NCBI RefSeq assembly: GCF_905147045.1
Contig: NC_065906.1
Span: 5,766,001 to 5,830,000, forward strand
Reading direction: 5' to 3'
Length of the DNA: 64,000 bases
Origin: Nymphalis io
Lineage: Eukaryota; Arthropoda; Insecta; Lepidoptera; Nymphalidae
The notes under the pieces were generated by a model, which saw only the letters and a list, made by a program, of their open reading frames with translations, was not told where the DNA came from and made no database searches. Of the stretch, positions 23,735 through 36,060 are shown one piece after another (position 1 is the first letter of the stretch; each line of letters opens with the position of its first letter). A program made the translations under genes and the position numbers.

Positions 23735-23925
23735 CGTTGGGCTTGTGCAAGTCCGTCTGGGTAAATCTTAGTATTTTGTGATCCGGTTAGAAGGGTGAGT
23801 GAGTCAGTGTAACTTCAGTCACAAAAGACAACATTTTAGTTTCCAAGGTTGATGCCTTTGGCGATGTAATGGTTATTATTTATGACGGCGCACATGTCTA
23901 TGTACGGTAGTGACGAGACATATGC
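23735..23925 (+). repeat. Family D interspersed repeat, internally deleted
   Basis: 'ggcttgtgcaagtccgtctg', 'gtgagtgagtcagtgtaac', 'aacattttagtttccaaggt', 'gatgtaatggttatta', 'catgtctatgtacggtagt'. Confidence 0.7.
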
Positions 23926-24487
23926 AAACATTATACTTAACAGTAGTAACCTAAAATTATACCTAACACAAAAATTCTTGGAAGAATAGAATATAACTTT
24001 TATTTACCTGACCTTGGTTTTGAAAACAGGAATTCCGGATATCTGGATCGTATTAGATAACCAGTATCCCGAAAAGTAAGTTATTGGAACTTGGTATATT
24101 TATTAGTCTTTTTAAGTTTCTAGCACTTTGAGATTATTTCGCAATCGTTAAAATCGAGACATAATTGAAGTATTAAGAACAATAGAGCGGCGATTACGCC
24201 CTACGTCGCGTCGCTCTGAACAACTTCATTGTCCGCGGAAATTGATAATTAAAAAGACAATTGGAAGAAATTGTACTTATAGACGTCTTGAAAGCAATTT
24301 TAACCAATCTTTTGCTATCAAAGGTCTTATTTTGTTTAATTATACAAAAAATATCTTAATTACATTAAAAGAGTTTATTTGTTGTGATTTTCTTTAGAAA
24401 TAACCGCTTTTATGAGATTTTATAACGTTTATGTAAACATCTTCTTGTGTTATATGTTCTTAAAAGTTAATCATTATTAGGGAAGGG

Positions 24488-24595
24488 TGTTTCATAGTAT
24501 TGATTGCGTGGATTTTAGTCATATTGTGGGTTTAAATCCGGCCAAGTACTGCATTGTTTTTCATGTCTTTTAATTTGTGTTAATATTATTCTTAT
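24488..24595 (+). mobile_element. SINE A head fragment, old
   Basis: 'attgtgggtttaaatccggc', 'caagtactgcattgtttttc', 'atgtcttttaatttgtgtt' follow the SINE A order from box B onward. Confidence 0.45.
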
Positions 24596-24689
24596 GTTCT
24601 GAAAAACTTTCTAGAAGAAATTATTTTCTTACAATTATAATTTACTATACCCTGTCAGATAGGAATAAGTATGACAGCCAACATTTATG

Positions 24690-24893
24690 TGGGCTTATTT
24701 ATCTATCTATCTAGCAGGATCATTGATTTAACGTGCTTTCCGAGGCAAGAGAGTTTAAGCACTAACATATTAAGAGCTGCTACGAGTACTGAGAATTTCT
24801 CGCCAGAAAACCCAATAATTTTGTTTGACCCCCAGGATTTGAACAAAAAATCTGGATGATGAGGACCCCATCCACTAGACCAACAAGAGGAGG
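24690..24893 (-). mobile_element. SINE B, 3'-shortened copy
   Basis: The reverse complement reads into a SINE B head: 'ccactagaccaacaagagg' and 'cccccaggatttgaacaaa' are the boxes in reverse. The body includes 'aacgtgctttccgaggcaag' and 'gccagaaaacccaataattt'. The plus-strand open frame at 24671-24859 is read from this repeat. Confidence 0.65.
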
Positions 24894-26049
24894 ACCAGTT
24901 ATTTTCTTAATATTCTACATATATTATCAAGATATATTATCTAGATACAAGTATTGCAAATAATCAAAGAAATGAAATGTATGAAAAGCAATTGAATGAT
25001 ACAAGTTCAAAGCAATCATGCTGATGGATACCGACAGATTTCAATTTATCCATTTATCATACCCTAGAGCATTGTCAGGCTTACTGTGATGCGGTAATGG
25101 AAACAATCGCTTTAATAAGAGAAACAGTATTATGAACACTTATCGCAACGTGAGCAGGTAATTTTTAACTTTGAAAGCTATCAAACGCTTTTGAGAATAT
25201 GATACATAAAATAATTTTTAATATAAAACATCTATTGGCGCGTCTTGGGGACAAAATCGTCTGGGACACTGTTTTATTTTTACAAATTCATACAATTTAA
25301 GAATTTTGAACATAATAAGTATTAAAAATTAATATTCTATTATATTTAATGTGAACTATAACATTCATTTATTTAATAAAATAAATAAAAAATAATGTTC
25401 CTTTATTTGTCTTGTATGTATTCCAATATCATTCCTCCTGTTAGAAGGCCATCCGTTAGTTCCTTAGCTTTAGTTTATTTCCAAACTCTTCTGTCTGAAA
25501 TTTCTTAGTAAAGAGCACCGAAAACACCAACTGATATCAGCATTTTAAGTATAGGAAAAATAATGAGTACTAGAGAATGCTGATTTATGCGTTTGTCCCA
25601 GTTGTAACAGTCGTGGATCGTAATAGCCGGATTGGAATGAAACTTTGCCGAGTTATCGCTCTGTTCATCTAAAGAGCGGAATCGGATATAGTATTACGTG
25701 GCAGAGACCGGACTATGATGGAAACGCTTACTGTAGCTCGCATTTCGTTGAAAGAATACATATCTCCCAAAGCAACATTAAATTAATATTATGAGCTTAT
25801 TTGTTTCATAATTTCATTTCTAACTTTATGAGACTATTAACTTTTATACACAAGGTAGAACGCTTCGTGAAATAAATTTAGGGAGAATAATAATAATAAA
25901 AAAACATTATTTTAAGTTTAATTTCGATCGTATTAAATAAACATAATCGATAAAATATAGATTCCCCTCGGAACGATAGCTTTCACACAAATTGAATAGA
26001 AGATTTAAATGAAACATTTTTCTTCACATACGAATTTCTCCGAGGACCG
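24894..26049. other. AT-rich gene-free stretch
   Basis: A modestly GC-richer segment lies at about 25600-25760. No coding frame or repeat is recognised. Confidence 0.35.
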
Positions 26050-26290
26050 TTTTATTTTAGCCGCACAAAGCCTTCGACGCTGTAAATCCGGCGATATCTC
26101 GAGAAACGCGACACAATGCTAGAAGCATTCATTCGCGGGACGCACTTTAAATTTTCCAACTCCGAAGGACCAATATCGTACTTAAATTTAAAACAGCCGA
26201 GCGAGGTGGCGGAGATTCGTGGAAACAAAAGTAGCACTAGAGTGGATCGTCCGCAGAATAGGTTATATACATGCGGTACGGTTTGCATAA
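26050..26290. other. GC-richer single-copy island
   Basis: Open frames exist on both strands (minus 26052-26288, plus 26116-26328), with no recognisable domain on either. Composition is clearly above the surrounding AT-rich DNA and no sibling copy is present in the window. It could be an exon, a regulatory element or an unrecognised transposon piece. Confidence 0.25.
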
Positions 26291-27150
26291 TGTTTTCTAC
26301 TTTACATATTCGTGAGTTAGCAAAGTAATAAAGATTTATGTAGATGGTAATTTTATTTGAAAAAAAAATTAGACAGATTAAATGATGTTATGTACGTCCA
26401 ACGAGGATTGTAATTATAGTGTTACATTTTTATAATTAAATTACTGTACAGTTTGCGTTTGTACATACAAATAATGTATATTATGTGTATATAGGATTTT
26501 TTATAAATTGGCGTGAGATTTTATCGATTATTTTGACACTTAAAAAAACATGTTTTGCTGAAAGATAAATCAGTATCTCATATAACAAGAAATATCTCAT
26601 ATTTCTGAAATTAATATCATGGGAATCGAATTAAAAAAATATTACATGGTTCATATAATATCAGCAGTAGAATCGATTCGATTGGCCTGATTATTAATTT
26701 TATTTAGTTAGTCGTTTAAAGTTATTGTAAATTCATTTAAATCAAGTATTATAGTTTACTGCATTTCATTCAAATCAGGCTAATCGTAAGGAAGATTTTA
26801 ACTTAAAATTATGTGTATACAAGTTAAATTGTGGTGCCCGAAGACTAAATGAAAGTAGAAAAGAAAAGATGTAGGGGTTGAGCCAAAACTGATGATAACA
26901 TACGAGCGGCCGTTGTATGGCCCAAGGCTACTGAATTCACATATCGTAAAAATATGTGTTTCAGATTTTTCGTTACGATAAGCCGTATCATGATTTTCTA
27001 TTATAAACAATTTTCTTTGTTTATTTATCACGCTTGTCCATATTTACGCCGTAACTTGATCGGTATAATGGTTTTTGATGTTGCTTCAAATATACATATA
27101 TAATTAATAATATCTTTGATTAAAGTAAATATTAAAGTAACATCTGGTCA
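26291..27150. other. AT-rich gene-free stretch
   Basis: No feature recognised. Confidence 0.45.
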
Positions 27151-27154
27151 ACAT

Positions 27155-27195
27155 CCTTCTCGAGGAGAACGTTTGGAGCGTATTCCACCACGTAG
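27155..27195 (-). mobile_element. SINE A short fragment
   Basis: 'cgaggagaacgtttggagcg...tattccaccacg' is a reverse SINE A piece just before a full forward copy. Confidence 0.55.
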
Positions 27196-27239
27196 CTCCA
27201 ATTTTTATATGTATGTTTTATATGAGTCATCAATCAAAA

Positions 27240-27540
27240 GCCGAGATGGCCCAGTGGTAAGAACGCGTGAATCTTAACCGATGATCGTGGGTTCAAACCC
27301 GGGCAAGCACCACTGAATTTTCATGTGCTTAATTTGTGATTATAATTCATCTCGTGCTTTACGGTGAAGGAAAACATCGTGAGGAAACCTGCATGTGTCT
27401 AAATTCACTGAAATTCTGCCACGTGTGAATTCTACCAACCCGCATTGGAGCAGCGTGGTGGAATAAGCTCCAAACCTTCTCCTCAAAAAGAGGAGAGGAG
27501 GCCTTTAGCCCAGCAGTGGGACATTCACAGGCTGTTACGG
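27240..27540 (+). mobile_element. SINE A, full length, best-preserved copy
   Basis: tRNA-like head with box A (TGGCCCAGTGGTAAGAACGC) and box B (GGTTCAAACC), then 'gcaagcaccactgaatttt', 'acatcgtgaggaaacctgc', 'ggagcagcgtggtggaata', and the 3' end 'gcccagcagtgggacattc...aggctgttac'. It serves as the reference for the other copies. The minus-strand open frame at 27359-27553 is spurious. Confidence 0.9.
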
Positions 27541-28137
27541 AAATATGAGTCATGCGAAAACACGCGTTATATGAAAATATTTTTAATTTTATTGTATATT
27601 GAAATTAATTGTGTTAAACCTTAATTAATAACAAATTTTCATTAAAAATAATTAATAAATTAACATATACTTTTTTCATCATACATTAAAACGTTATATA
27701 AGCAAATATTTGGTTCATAGCACCTAAAAAGTTTCAAATAATTTTTTTATGAAAAAAGTAATATTTCATCGACAATTCAGTTAATACTCGATTAATTATA
27801 AAATAAGCGATTCTAATTTACGAGGTATTGTAAATAACCATTGTACATAAACTTGTAATGGTTTCCCATTCGAATGATAGCTCGTAGCAGATAACAGCCG
27901 CCGTTATGTCTCAACAATCTCTTTGACGGAAAATTGTAGCATTTCAGGGTGGTATTAATGAGTTATTGCCCATTATACGTAACAAGTACACTTCTTTATG
28001 ATGCGATGTGAAATTTTTAGTATAGGTTGTTTCGGTTATCGTTCTTTCATATGTCAGTTGTAAATGCGTCTGTTTAATGTACGTAATAAGTATACAAGTT
28101 ATTTATATATTTTAGCTCTCGTAAAATTATTTGCTGT
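27541..28137. other. AT-rich gene-free stretch
   Basis: No feature recognised. Confidence 0.5.
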
Positions 28138-28360
28138 TTTCAGACATTGGCATTTTACGAAATATTAACCATTTATTATACAATCAATGCACCACTAACC
28201 TTTGCGCAGCATTGCGCAATTAAGTTAAATTAATTAAGTGCGCAGATTTACGCTGGCTTACTCATACTTCAAATCGAGACACAACAATACTAATTGCTGT
28301 TTTGCGGTATAATGAGTTACATAACTTATGTGCGGTACCTACCCACACGGTCCTGCCAAG
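28138..28360 (-). repeat. Family D interspersed repeat
   Basis: 'cagacattggcattttacga', 'aatattaaccattta', 'gctggcttactcatacttca', 'gtgcggtacctacccacac' in family D reverse order. Confidence 0.7.
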
Positions 28361-28469
28361 TAAGGAATAAAATATGTAGATCATTTAAAGTAATATATTT
28401 TTATAATGATAAAATTAACTTGTTACCTTGATAATGGTGATGACGTCATCGTCATTCACACCGTTCATG

Positions 28470-28800
28470 ACTGGTATTCTACAGACTTCTATCTTAGCCA
28501 ACTGCGCAGGACACATAATCACATTTCAAGACAAGCATATCTCTAAACATAGAACTCAATTTCTCAGAACTCACGCGACGGCAATCGGACACATCTGGAG
28601 ATAGTTCAGGCATATGACCTGATTTTATGTGCTTTTCGGGGTACGCGAGTGTAATCACTGCCAACTTACAAACTTTGAGGTAGTCACTGAAATGTTATCG
28701 ATATAAAAAAAAAGATATTTTCTTATCAGCCCGACCGAGGCTTTGAATCTTGCACCTCCGGGTCTGCATTTATAATCTAGCCGCTAGACAAACTAGGCAT
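28470..28800 (-). mobile_element. SINE B, diverged near-full copy
   Basis: Both ends are recognisable in reverse: 'ccaactgcgcagga' near 28500, 'gcgacggcaatcggacac' near 28580, and the head 'ctccgggtctgcatttataa...tctagccgctagacaaac' near 28760-28795. Confidence 0.55.
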
Positions 28801-29384
28801 TTTATGTAAATTTTATGCAGTAATAAAATTTGGTTGGTAAATAGATATCTTTTGTTTATATTTTATTTATTTTATCAACGCCTTGAACTAGGTTGCTTTT
28901 GACGATAAAGATAAAGGATCAACGGGTGCTTTAAATATTGCTTTATTTTTAATATAAGAAAAAATGTTTTTATTTGTTAGCAATTTTTATTTAAATTAAG
29001 GCTTAATCGTTCACTTATTCTAAGTAAGATGACGAGGCTATAAAAGACATCACTCAGATTTGATTGAATTCCTTGAAATTGGAAATCGAACTCGTCGAAA
29101 GATGTCGCTGTCACTACGCCAGACTGTCTTGTGTCATATAACTCATTTGGAATTATATGACATCGATATCGGTTGAAGATCGAAGCCATATATATCAAAT
29201 GTCAAGGACTTTATTCGGCGAAGAATTATTTTTAGTTCTATTTATACACATAGTCTTTTTTTTGATAATTAGATTTAACTTTCGACAATTGTTTTAATAA
29301 ATGAAATAGTATATGTAAATGGCATATATCTATTATTAAAAAACTTTTTATTAAAATACTCTATAACTTTTTATTAAAATACTC
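28801..29384. other. AT-rich gene-free stretch
   Basis: The short minus-strand open frame at 28977-29198 has no recognisable domain. Confidence 0.4.
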
Positions 29385-29588
29385 GTTTACTAAGTTTTCA
29401 TGTACTTGATTTGTGTTTGTAATTCATTTCATATTCGGCTATATACACCTCATGCAGAAACTGGCGTTATATGAAAATTTGCCACAATATTTGTATCCAC
29501 CAACCCGCACTAGTGTGGTGGTATAAGCTCCAACTCCTCAAAGGGAGAGGTGGCGTCAGCCCAGCTGTAGGACATTTAAAGGGCGTTG
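29385..29588 (+). mobile_element. SINE A, 5'-truncated diverged copy
   Basis: 'tttcatgtacttgatttgtg', 'gtatccaccaacccgcacta', 'gtgtggtggtataagctcca', 'tcagcccagctgtaggacat'. Confidence 0.65.
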
Positions 29589-30974
29589 GTTCCTCGCCTT
29601 TCGGTCGTTATAATTTATGAAGCATCACTGCTTATAAAAAATCTAAATGTATAAAACTTGCCTCTTACTATCAACAAAATACTTTTTTAGGTATAAGTGT
29701 ATTTTTTGTTCATAAGACTTTTAAGTAGGGAATGTTTTTACTTAAGTTCAATTGTATTCGTATCAACTTATGAATGTTTTAAACATAATAATGAAAGGTC
29801 ATTAGCACTTAAATACACCGATGAATTCTAACTTTCACGTAATGTGTGAGCGGGTAGCAAGCTGCCAGTGATACTACTCTGTGTTTACAAATGTAGATTT
29901 GTTGAAATTACATACTTTGAACAAACGGTTATTGCAATAATGTGTCGGAAAATGTAATATTCTACATGTGCTGAAACTGACTGTTATAATACGGGTAATT
30001 TGATAAGTAATGTTTAAACTGTTGAATTTTATTGCGCACTAAAATATACGCGTATTTATTATTCTTACTTTTTATTTCATTCAAAAGTCATTCAATGCAC
30101 AAATGGAGTTTTTAGAATCACTTGTATACTTTTTAATATACAAGTATATATATAAATTATACAATATATTCAGATATTCAATAAGAAGAATATTTAATGA
30201 GAAATATATAATTTAAATATCGTGGGTTATTTTAAGGTTCGCCTAATAACGAAAAAAAATACGTAAAATATTTTATTGTAGGTTTATTATAGGTACTTCT
30301 TTGTAGAATCTATGTACATTCTGAACCGGATGTAGAATACATTTAATTAATTTGTTCATACGATGAATTTAAAATGCTACTAAAGAACTAATTTCAACAA
30401 TGCATAATCGTTATTTAATATAGTAATTTATTATTAGACATTCGAAATTCAATAGCAAACAAATAAACAAAAGAGTATCTTTTGAATGTGACCAGTTGTA
30501 TTCAACCCTTTTGTTTTATTAAAAATTAACATGTCTGATGAATGAATGTAGGAATCATATATTACCATCGCGGGTCGAAGGGCAGGGCTGGCGGAATGTT
30601 TTAATTGCATAAAAATGGTAAATTATCATATGATAGTAAATTATCCTTTCATTGTATTATTAATTGGCATATATTACGACTTTAAGATATAAGGAGTGTG
30701 ATTGTGAATATTAAAAAAATATTCATTATTTACACAGAATATTGTTTTTTTTTTCAATATAACAAAAAAAAAGTCATTAGGCAATCGTTTAGTTTTAAAG
30801 ATATGCTATCATGTATGATGAGTTCATTTTATAATAATAACCTACACACAAACGTTCTCACTTGCTCACTTGCGTTGCTCACTCACTTTAATATCATCAC
30901 GAGTTTATCACTTTTATAATATATCATAAATTACAATATAGATAATTATGTAAAATTATAATTGAAAAAAATTT
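29589..30974. other. AT-rich gene-free stretch
   Basis: No feature recognised. Confidence 0.45.
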
Positions 30975-31045
30975 ACAAGCAGCCCTGCTAGAGGGTCGCT
31001 CAGCGCTCGCCCGCGCGTGAGTTGAGTATTTAGTTGTTTGCCGAG
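30975..31045 (+). other. CpG-rich segment ending in a consensus splice donor
   Basis: 'gagggtcgctcagcgctcgc' and 'ccgcgc' run directly into GTGAGT at 31017-31022. There is no obvious coding frame, so this could be the end of an untranslated first exon on the plus strand, or a chance match. Confidence 0.2.
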
Positions 31046-31314
31046 CGCCTATTAGCATGTTTGTTTAACACAATCTCATTAAACGGTAAGCGTACACACT
31101 TTAATGGGCCCGTTGGAAAGGTGTTTGAGACTATAATATTCAATTACCCACATTTTGTACGTGACTTTAAAATAACTATTCAAATTTAACCACACTCTCA
31201 TTTATATTACAAATTCATTATCTAGCATAATAAGAGCTATTGTCAATTTTATGTCATTAATTTTTTCTCTTCAATTTATTGTTACTATATATAACTACAT
31301 AATTTAATTATAAG

Positions 31315-31590
31315 GCGGGCTGGTTGGCGTGGTTAGTAGCTACTTGCCTTTCACGCCAAAGGTTGTGGGTTTGATTCCCACCCAGGACAGACATTTGCGT
31401 GCATGAATATGTCTGTTTGTCCTAAGTCTGGGTGTAATTATTTATATAAGTATCTATTTACAAAATAAAAGTAGTATATGTAGTATATCAGTTGTCTATT
31501 TTATACATAGTACAAGCTCTTCTTAGTTTGGGATCAGAAGGCCGTATGTGAACAATGTCCCAGGATTTATTATTATTATTTATTTATTTT
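31315..31590 (+). mobile_element. SINE C (tRNA-derived), full length
   Basis: The head 'gcgggctggttggcgtggtt...aaaggttgtgggtttgattc' carries a box B-like GGTTTGATTCC. The body runs through 'catgaatatgtctgtttgtc', 'tatgtagtatatcagttgtc' and 'gtttgggatcagaaggccgt' to 'aatgtcccaggat', ending in an ATT-repeat tail. Reverse copies are at 54242, 56818 and 59415. Confidence 0.8.
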
Positions 31591-31787
31591 TACTTGTAAT
31601 CAACAGCGTTACAAAAATGGTTGTACAGTTATTACTCATTACTGAAGTAAGGCCACATAGGATTACAATTTTATAATACGAAGCTTCAGAAAAAATAAAA
31701 GTAAAGACATAGTATAAGTATTAATATTTACAGCAATAAATTTTGCTTAATATTAATGCGAGAATTCGTATGTAATGTTTGTGTTCA

Positions 31788-31790
<3 letters not shown>

Positions 31791-31818
<28 letters not shown>
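31791..31818. repeat. (GT)n microsatellite
   Basis: An uninterrupted GT dinucleotide run. Confidence 0.95.
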
Positions 31819-32107
31819 TTATTATTCACTTTATTATTATAAACTGCAACAACTAATACCTAAATATTTGTGATACAGTATTCAGCATCGTAGCTTCAAA
31901 TATTCTCAAAACTGGCTTTTTGAAACAGTGATGGGCAAATATAAGTATTTTAAGCAAGAGACAAAATAGAGATTCACCGCCTAATATTATTTTGAAAAAA
32001 GATATATATGATGATCATATTATGATTTCAAATTGATATTTCGTGTACCATCTATTTACGCGTCTTGAGGGTAGCACCGACGCGTATGCCGTATGCTCTG
32101 TTTTTTT

Positions 32108-32442
32108 ATTGTGTAAGGTAGAAGGACGGGCAAATGGGTCAACTTTTGGTAAGTGTAAGAAATATTAACCATGCCGTACATCGTTCACGCGCAACCAGCC
32201 TTGGAAACTCTGTTACACTGCTCACTCACCTTTCAAACCGGAATACAACAATACTAAATATTGCTATTTTGTGGCAGAACATCTAATGAGTTTTTTTGCC
32301 GGTTCTTCTCGGCAGAATCCACATTTCGAACTGGCAGCGATTGACGATTAATAAGTACTTGTAAGTCTTTTTAAAAAAAAAAAAGATTTTGATTGGGTCG
32401 TACGAAGATGGGCTCGCAGAAAGTTCTACCACCAAGTAAACA
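32108..32442 (-). repeat. Family D repeat interrupted by family E
   Basis: Reverse family D from 'aaggtagaaggacgggcaaa' to 'agaacatctaatgag' (about 32286), resuming as 'ttgggtcgtac...gatgggctcgcag...ctaccacca'. The break is filled by a reverse family E copy, so E inserted later than D. Confidence 0.75.
32288..32392 (-). repeat. Family E repeat nested in family D
   Basis: 'gccggttcttctcggcagaa', 'tccacatttcgaactggcag', 'cgattgacgattaataagta', 'cttgtaagtc' then an A-run: the family E order in reverse. Confidence 0.75.
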
Positions 32443-32526
32443 TGACTGCATGTCATTATCTTATGCTGTCTGCCCGCCGTCGTTCTTAACTTCCTTGTAT
32501 ATGCGTAGAGCCTGTACTATATGTTA

Positions 32527-32595
32527 GTAAAATACTACGATGTATATATATATACATTATATTATATATTTCATATAAAAATCATAGTATTTTAC
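32527..32595. repeat. Small MITE-like inverted-repeat element
   Basis: Left arm 32527-32541 (GTAAAATACTACGAT) is complementary to 32581-32595 with one mismatch. The 39-nt interior is pure AT-type sequence. Too small to classify. Confidence 0.5.
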
Positions 32596-33039
32596 AAACG
32601 AAACTTAATGTTTTTGTTTATTTTACTCCATATTCATTTATTGCATTTCTTTAATTACATTTTCATAAAATAACCATAAATTCTGATGTTCATATATGTA
32701 CAAGTTTGACTACAAGCGTGTAAAGCTAAAGTAGATTGTTAACATGGTATTTAATTAATGATTGTACCTTTTACTATTTAACCCTTACAGTCAACTGTCT
32801 GTCCCACGAATTAGATTTTACGAGAAACGCTTTAATTATAACACAATGTTAGGCCGTTAATTGTATCTGTTATAACATAAAAATAAATTAAATTTACATA
32901 TAACATTCATATATGGTTATCGAAATTTTGTTGATGATTTGAATATATATTGGAATTACCCGTTAAGCTTTAAAATATACTTAAGAGGCTTAATAAAGTC
33001 AAATTGCTATTTTTTAATTAGATATATAGTTTTTGGCTA

Positions 33040-34215
33040 AATCTTTCTGGCTTTTCTTAAATCAATTCGAGGCCATGAACAAGTACGGTGAACCGTACCG
33101 AACCGAAATGAAGCCGTTTCACTTGACGTGTCCAAGGCTTCTGACCGGGTCTGGCATAAGAGCCTTCTGAGCAAGCTTCCTAGCCTGTGTTCCAACGGGA
33201 TACCTGTTGGCCTTTGCAACTGGACATCTGATTTCCTGAGAGCACGATCATTTTGAGTTGTCCTAGATGGCTTCCCGTCTGATCTAATGGCGATTAATTT
33301 CGGTGTTCCTCAGGGATCAATTCTCCCCGCTACAGTCTTCTTGCATATAAACGATCTGCTGAAACTCGGTATCTTTGGGTACGCAGACGACAGCACCGTA
33401 ATGGAGAGATACATATCCGGTCCCTGAGCTAATGCAACAGAAACTCTTGAGCACAGGGAGGTCTTAGTAGAGGTATCAGATGGGGTGACGATAAAATTTA
33501 ATCTTACCAAGCGCCAAGAGGAGTCCATTCCTCCTGATTCCGAATTTCCGAAATGTATCTGTATCCATCACCGACAGTGTTGAGCTTCTAGGAGTTACCT
33601 TAACATCCAAACTCAACATTTGGCAATGCATTGAATCTAAAGCTAAAACTGCTGGCAAAAAACTTGATATCCCCAATAAACGTCAAACAGTACTTCACAC
33701 CGGAATAGCTTCTGACCTTATCAAGCCCAAGTCAGATCGTGCATGCAGTACTGCACCCATTTATAGGACGGCTCTGCTAAGTACCAGCTTGAAGCTTTGG
33801 ATTCAGTGGATCGTCGTGCTAGAAGCCTCATTGGCAACCAGACACTGGTCGCAAAACTCTAGACCTTGGAACACCATCGTAAGAAGTCGGAGAATGTGCC
33901 CAGGAACTATTAAATTTGGTTCCTCCGTCATCTTTTTACCACAGAACTGCAAGGCATCGTAAAGATCGGCACCCGTACGTAGTTGACGTATCTAAGACAC
34001 GTACGAAACGATTTGCTTTCTCGTTTCTGATACGCACCGCTAAAATCTGGAATATCCTCCCGACCTACGTTTTCCCCACCACCTATACAATACGGGTACC
34101 TTCAAGTTTAGAGTGCATAGGCATCATCTAGGCAAGCGTGCTTCATCTTAGACTGTATCATCATTTTCCATCAGGTGTGATAACAGTCAAGTGCTAGCTT
34201 ATATATTTAAAAAAA
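33040..34215 (+). pseudogene. Jockey-clade LINE reverse transcriptase, decayed 3' half
   Basis: A non-LTR reverse transcriptase remnant on the plus strand, broken by many stops and frameshifts. Seen in order: a DVSKASDRVWHKSLLSKLPS segment (about 33120-33185), GVPQGS (about 33303), the catalytic-box segment FGYADDSTV (about 33375-33400), a thumb-like DRRARSLIGNQTL segment (about 33810-33845), VPPSSFYHRTARHRK (from about 33919) and a terminal 'RTAKIWN' segment (about 34036). These are the usual order of motifs in Jockey-like LINE ORF2 proteins. It ends in a short 3' UTR with 'ccatcaggtgtgataacagt' and an A-run near 34215. ORF1, the endonuclease and the N-terminal reverse transcriptase are absent, consistent with 5' truncation. 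Minus-strand open frames here are shadows. Confidence 0.8.
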
Positions 34216-34429
34216 TTGCTGCAGCACTGTTGAAAAAAAAAAACCACGGCTTAATTCGGTATTAGTTCTGTATACATTTGAAATGGTAAAACTTAAATGG
34301 AAAGATATTTTGTACTTATATTCTAGGTGGTAGGGCTTTGCAAGGTTTTCTTTAAATTACATCTGCCGGTCGTTTCATGATGATCACATATATATTTTTA
34401 AAAAATACCTTTGCCTATATACAGAATGT

Positions 34430-34620
34430 CTTGTAAAATTCAAAGTGCTTGTTGAACTAATTCTACAAATAAATTCATAACCAAGTTTGTCGGCCTCCGT
34501 CTTATGAAATGGTAAAACAATTAAAACTCCTACTGCATCACAAGCGCCTGGAAACTTTTAAAGGCTTCTCAAATATGTTTTTTAATTCAAGATCAAGTCT
34601 ATTTAATGATCACTAATATT
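34430..34620 (-). repeat. Dispersed repeat I, copy 2
   Basis: Inverted relative to 21440-21650; the shared core includes 'atgaaatggtaaaacaatta' (34505 onward). Confidence 0.6.
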
Positions 34621-34799
34621 CATATGTTTTAAAATTAATCATAAATTTCTGATAAGTAATATTTATGGCGTTTAAACAAATTATTATTAGACTGTAATAA
34701 TTGAAATCATTTCAATCTCTGTTATCATAATAATATTACACATTTATATTTTTAATTTGTTTACTCAAAAAAACTGTAAATGATAATTATACATATACA

Positions 34800-34866
34800 A
34801 GTTAGCCCATTATATTTTCCTTCACCGCATAGCACGACAAGAATTATACACAAATTAAGCACATGG
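34800..34866 (-). mobile_element. SINE A short fragment
   Basis: 'ttttccttcaccgcatagca...cacaaattaagcacatg' matches the reverse SINE A body. Confidence 0.5.
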
Positions 34867-35699
34867 GATCTCCGTAGCGTTCTTCACTTCGTTTCAGATT
34901 TACATGTTTTAACCGCTTATTCACCCAGGATAGGCTATGCTTCTATATTCAAAATCCGTGTTAAATCTTGCGTATAAATAAACCTCTATAAACTATAATT
35001 GGTATCGTGTTCCTTTCACGGTGGATATCTAATACAGAGTTTGTTAAAGCGTTGAGAAAACACAAAGGGCAACTGCGTTATTGATATGGCAAGCGATCGT
35101 ATATCATTACACGAGTGAGATAATTTTATCATGATTTTATTATTAAAGCATGGAAAACGGATTAATTAGTCTTATCTTCCTGGAAACCTAGATAAGAGAT
35201 TTAAATACAGAATTAGAGTAGGTTTGTTATAAAATTTATATAAATTTTATTTTAAGTTTTTAGTAAATATTCCAAAACCATATAATATATCTAATTTAAT
35301 TTAAAAATACAAAATTAAAAGTGACAAAAATTAATGATACTTTCTTCAGAAATATCGATTCAATGTTTTAAGACGATACAAAATGCTTAAAATCCGATTG
35401 AAATTAATTTACTTTTATTGTGATATGTTTTGCTTAGTTCAGATCTCAAACATTCATTTATTTATCCCAACTATCGTTTTATTTTCTAGATTATAAGGTT
35501 GCTTTTAGTATTTCTTTTAATTTGTTAATTTAGTAAGCAATAACTCATCATTTTCAAAGAACAAAGATTATAAAAAATCAAAGATTATCAACAAGTGTGT
35601 GTAGTTAAACCAAAATAATATAAATTTTACATCCCCGTTATTAGAATACTATACAATATTTAAATGTAATTATCGTTAAACCTTTGAAACCAATTTTGA
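34867..35699. other. AT-rich gene-free stretch
   Basis: No feature recognised. Confidence 0.5.
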
Positions 35700-36060
35700 T
35701 ATCGGTTAACGATACAAAACCGCATTGTTGAGTGATCCGTGAATAACCTCGTCCATTAGCGGACAGAACCGTTTTCAAGTGTTCGACGCTTGCTGAAATC
35801 AATTAGTTTCAGACTAATCACCCGAGAGGAAGGGCCAGTGCCATCACAGGTCAACGGATGAATAATTTGCCAAAGGGTCACTTTAGCCCCTTTGCTGATT
35901 TTGAGGTGCGGTTGCCAGTCGGAACACCTGATTAGTAGTTTTGCTACATGTAATTGTAAATGTGGGTTCGGGTTGTTCATTTTCATTACTCACGAACTGT
36001 TAAGCAACTTGCTCGCTATTATTTATGTTGACGTGGAGATTTGATGAAAATAAATTTTAG
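35700..36060. other. GC-richer single-copy island
   Basis: Contains a 76-codon minus-strand frame (35756-35986; start MKMNNPNPHLQLHVAKLL) with no recognisable domain. A consensus donor-like GTGAGT lies on the minus strand just upstream of its ATG (near 35990). No repeat sibling is seen. Candidate exon or regulatory DNA; unproven. Confidence 0.2.

Noticed and set aside
26116..26328. 70-codon plus-strand frame as a gene
   Set aside because: A frame of similar length exists on the opposite strand, no domain is recognised, and no splice or start context favours it; kept only as an island.
27359..27553. Minus-strand frame, with similar ones at 4428-4634 and 2014-2220
   Set aside because: All three are read from the antisense strand of SINE A copies and resemble each other for that reason only.
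33037..33676. Minus-strand frames across the Jockey region
   Set aside because: The plus strand carries recognisable reverse-transcriptase motifs in the right order; these are shadows.
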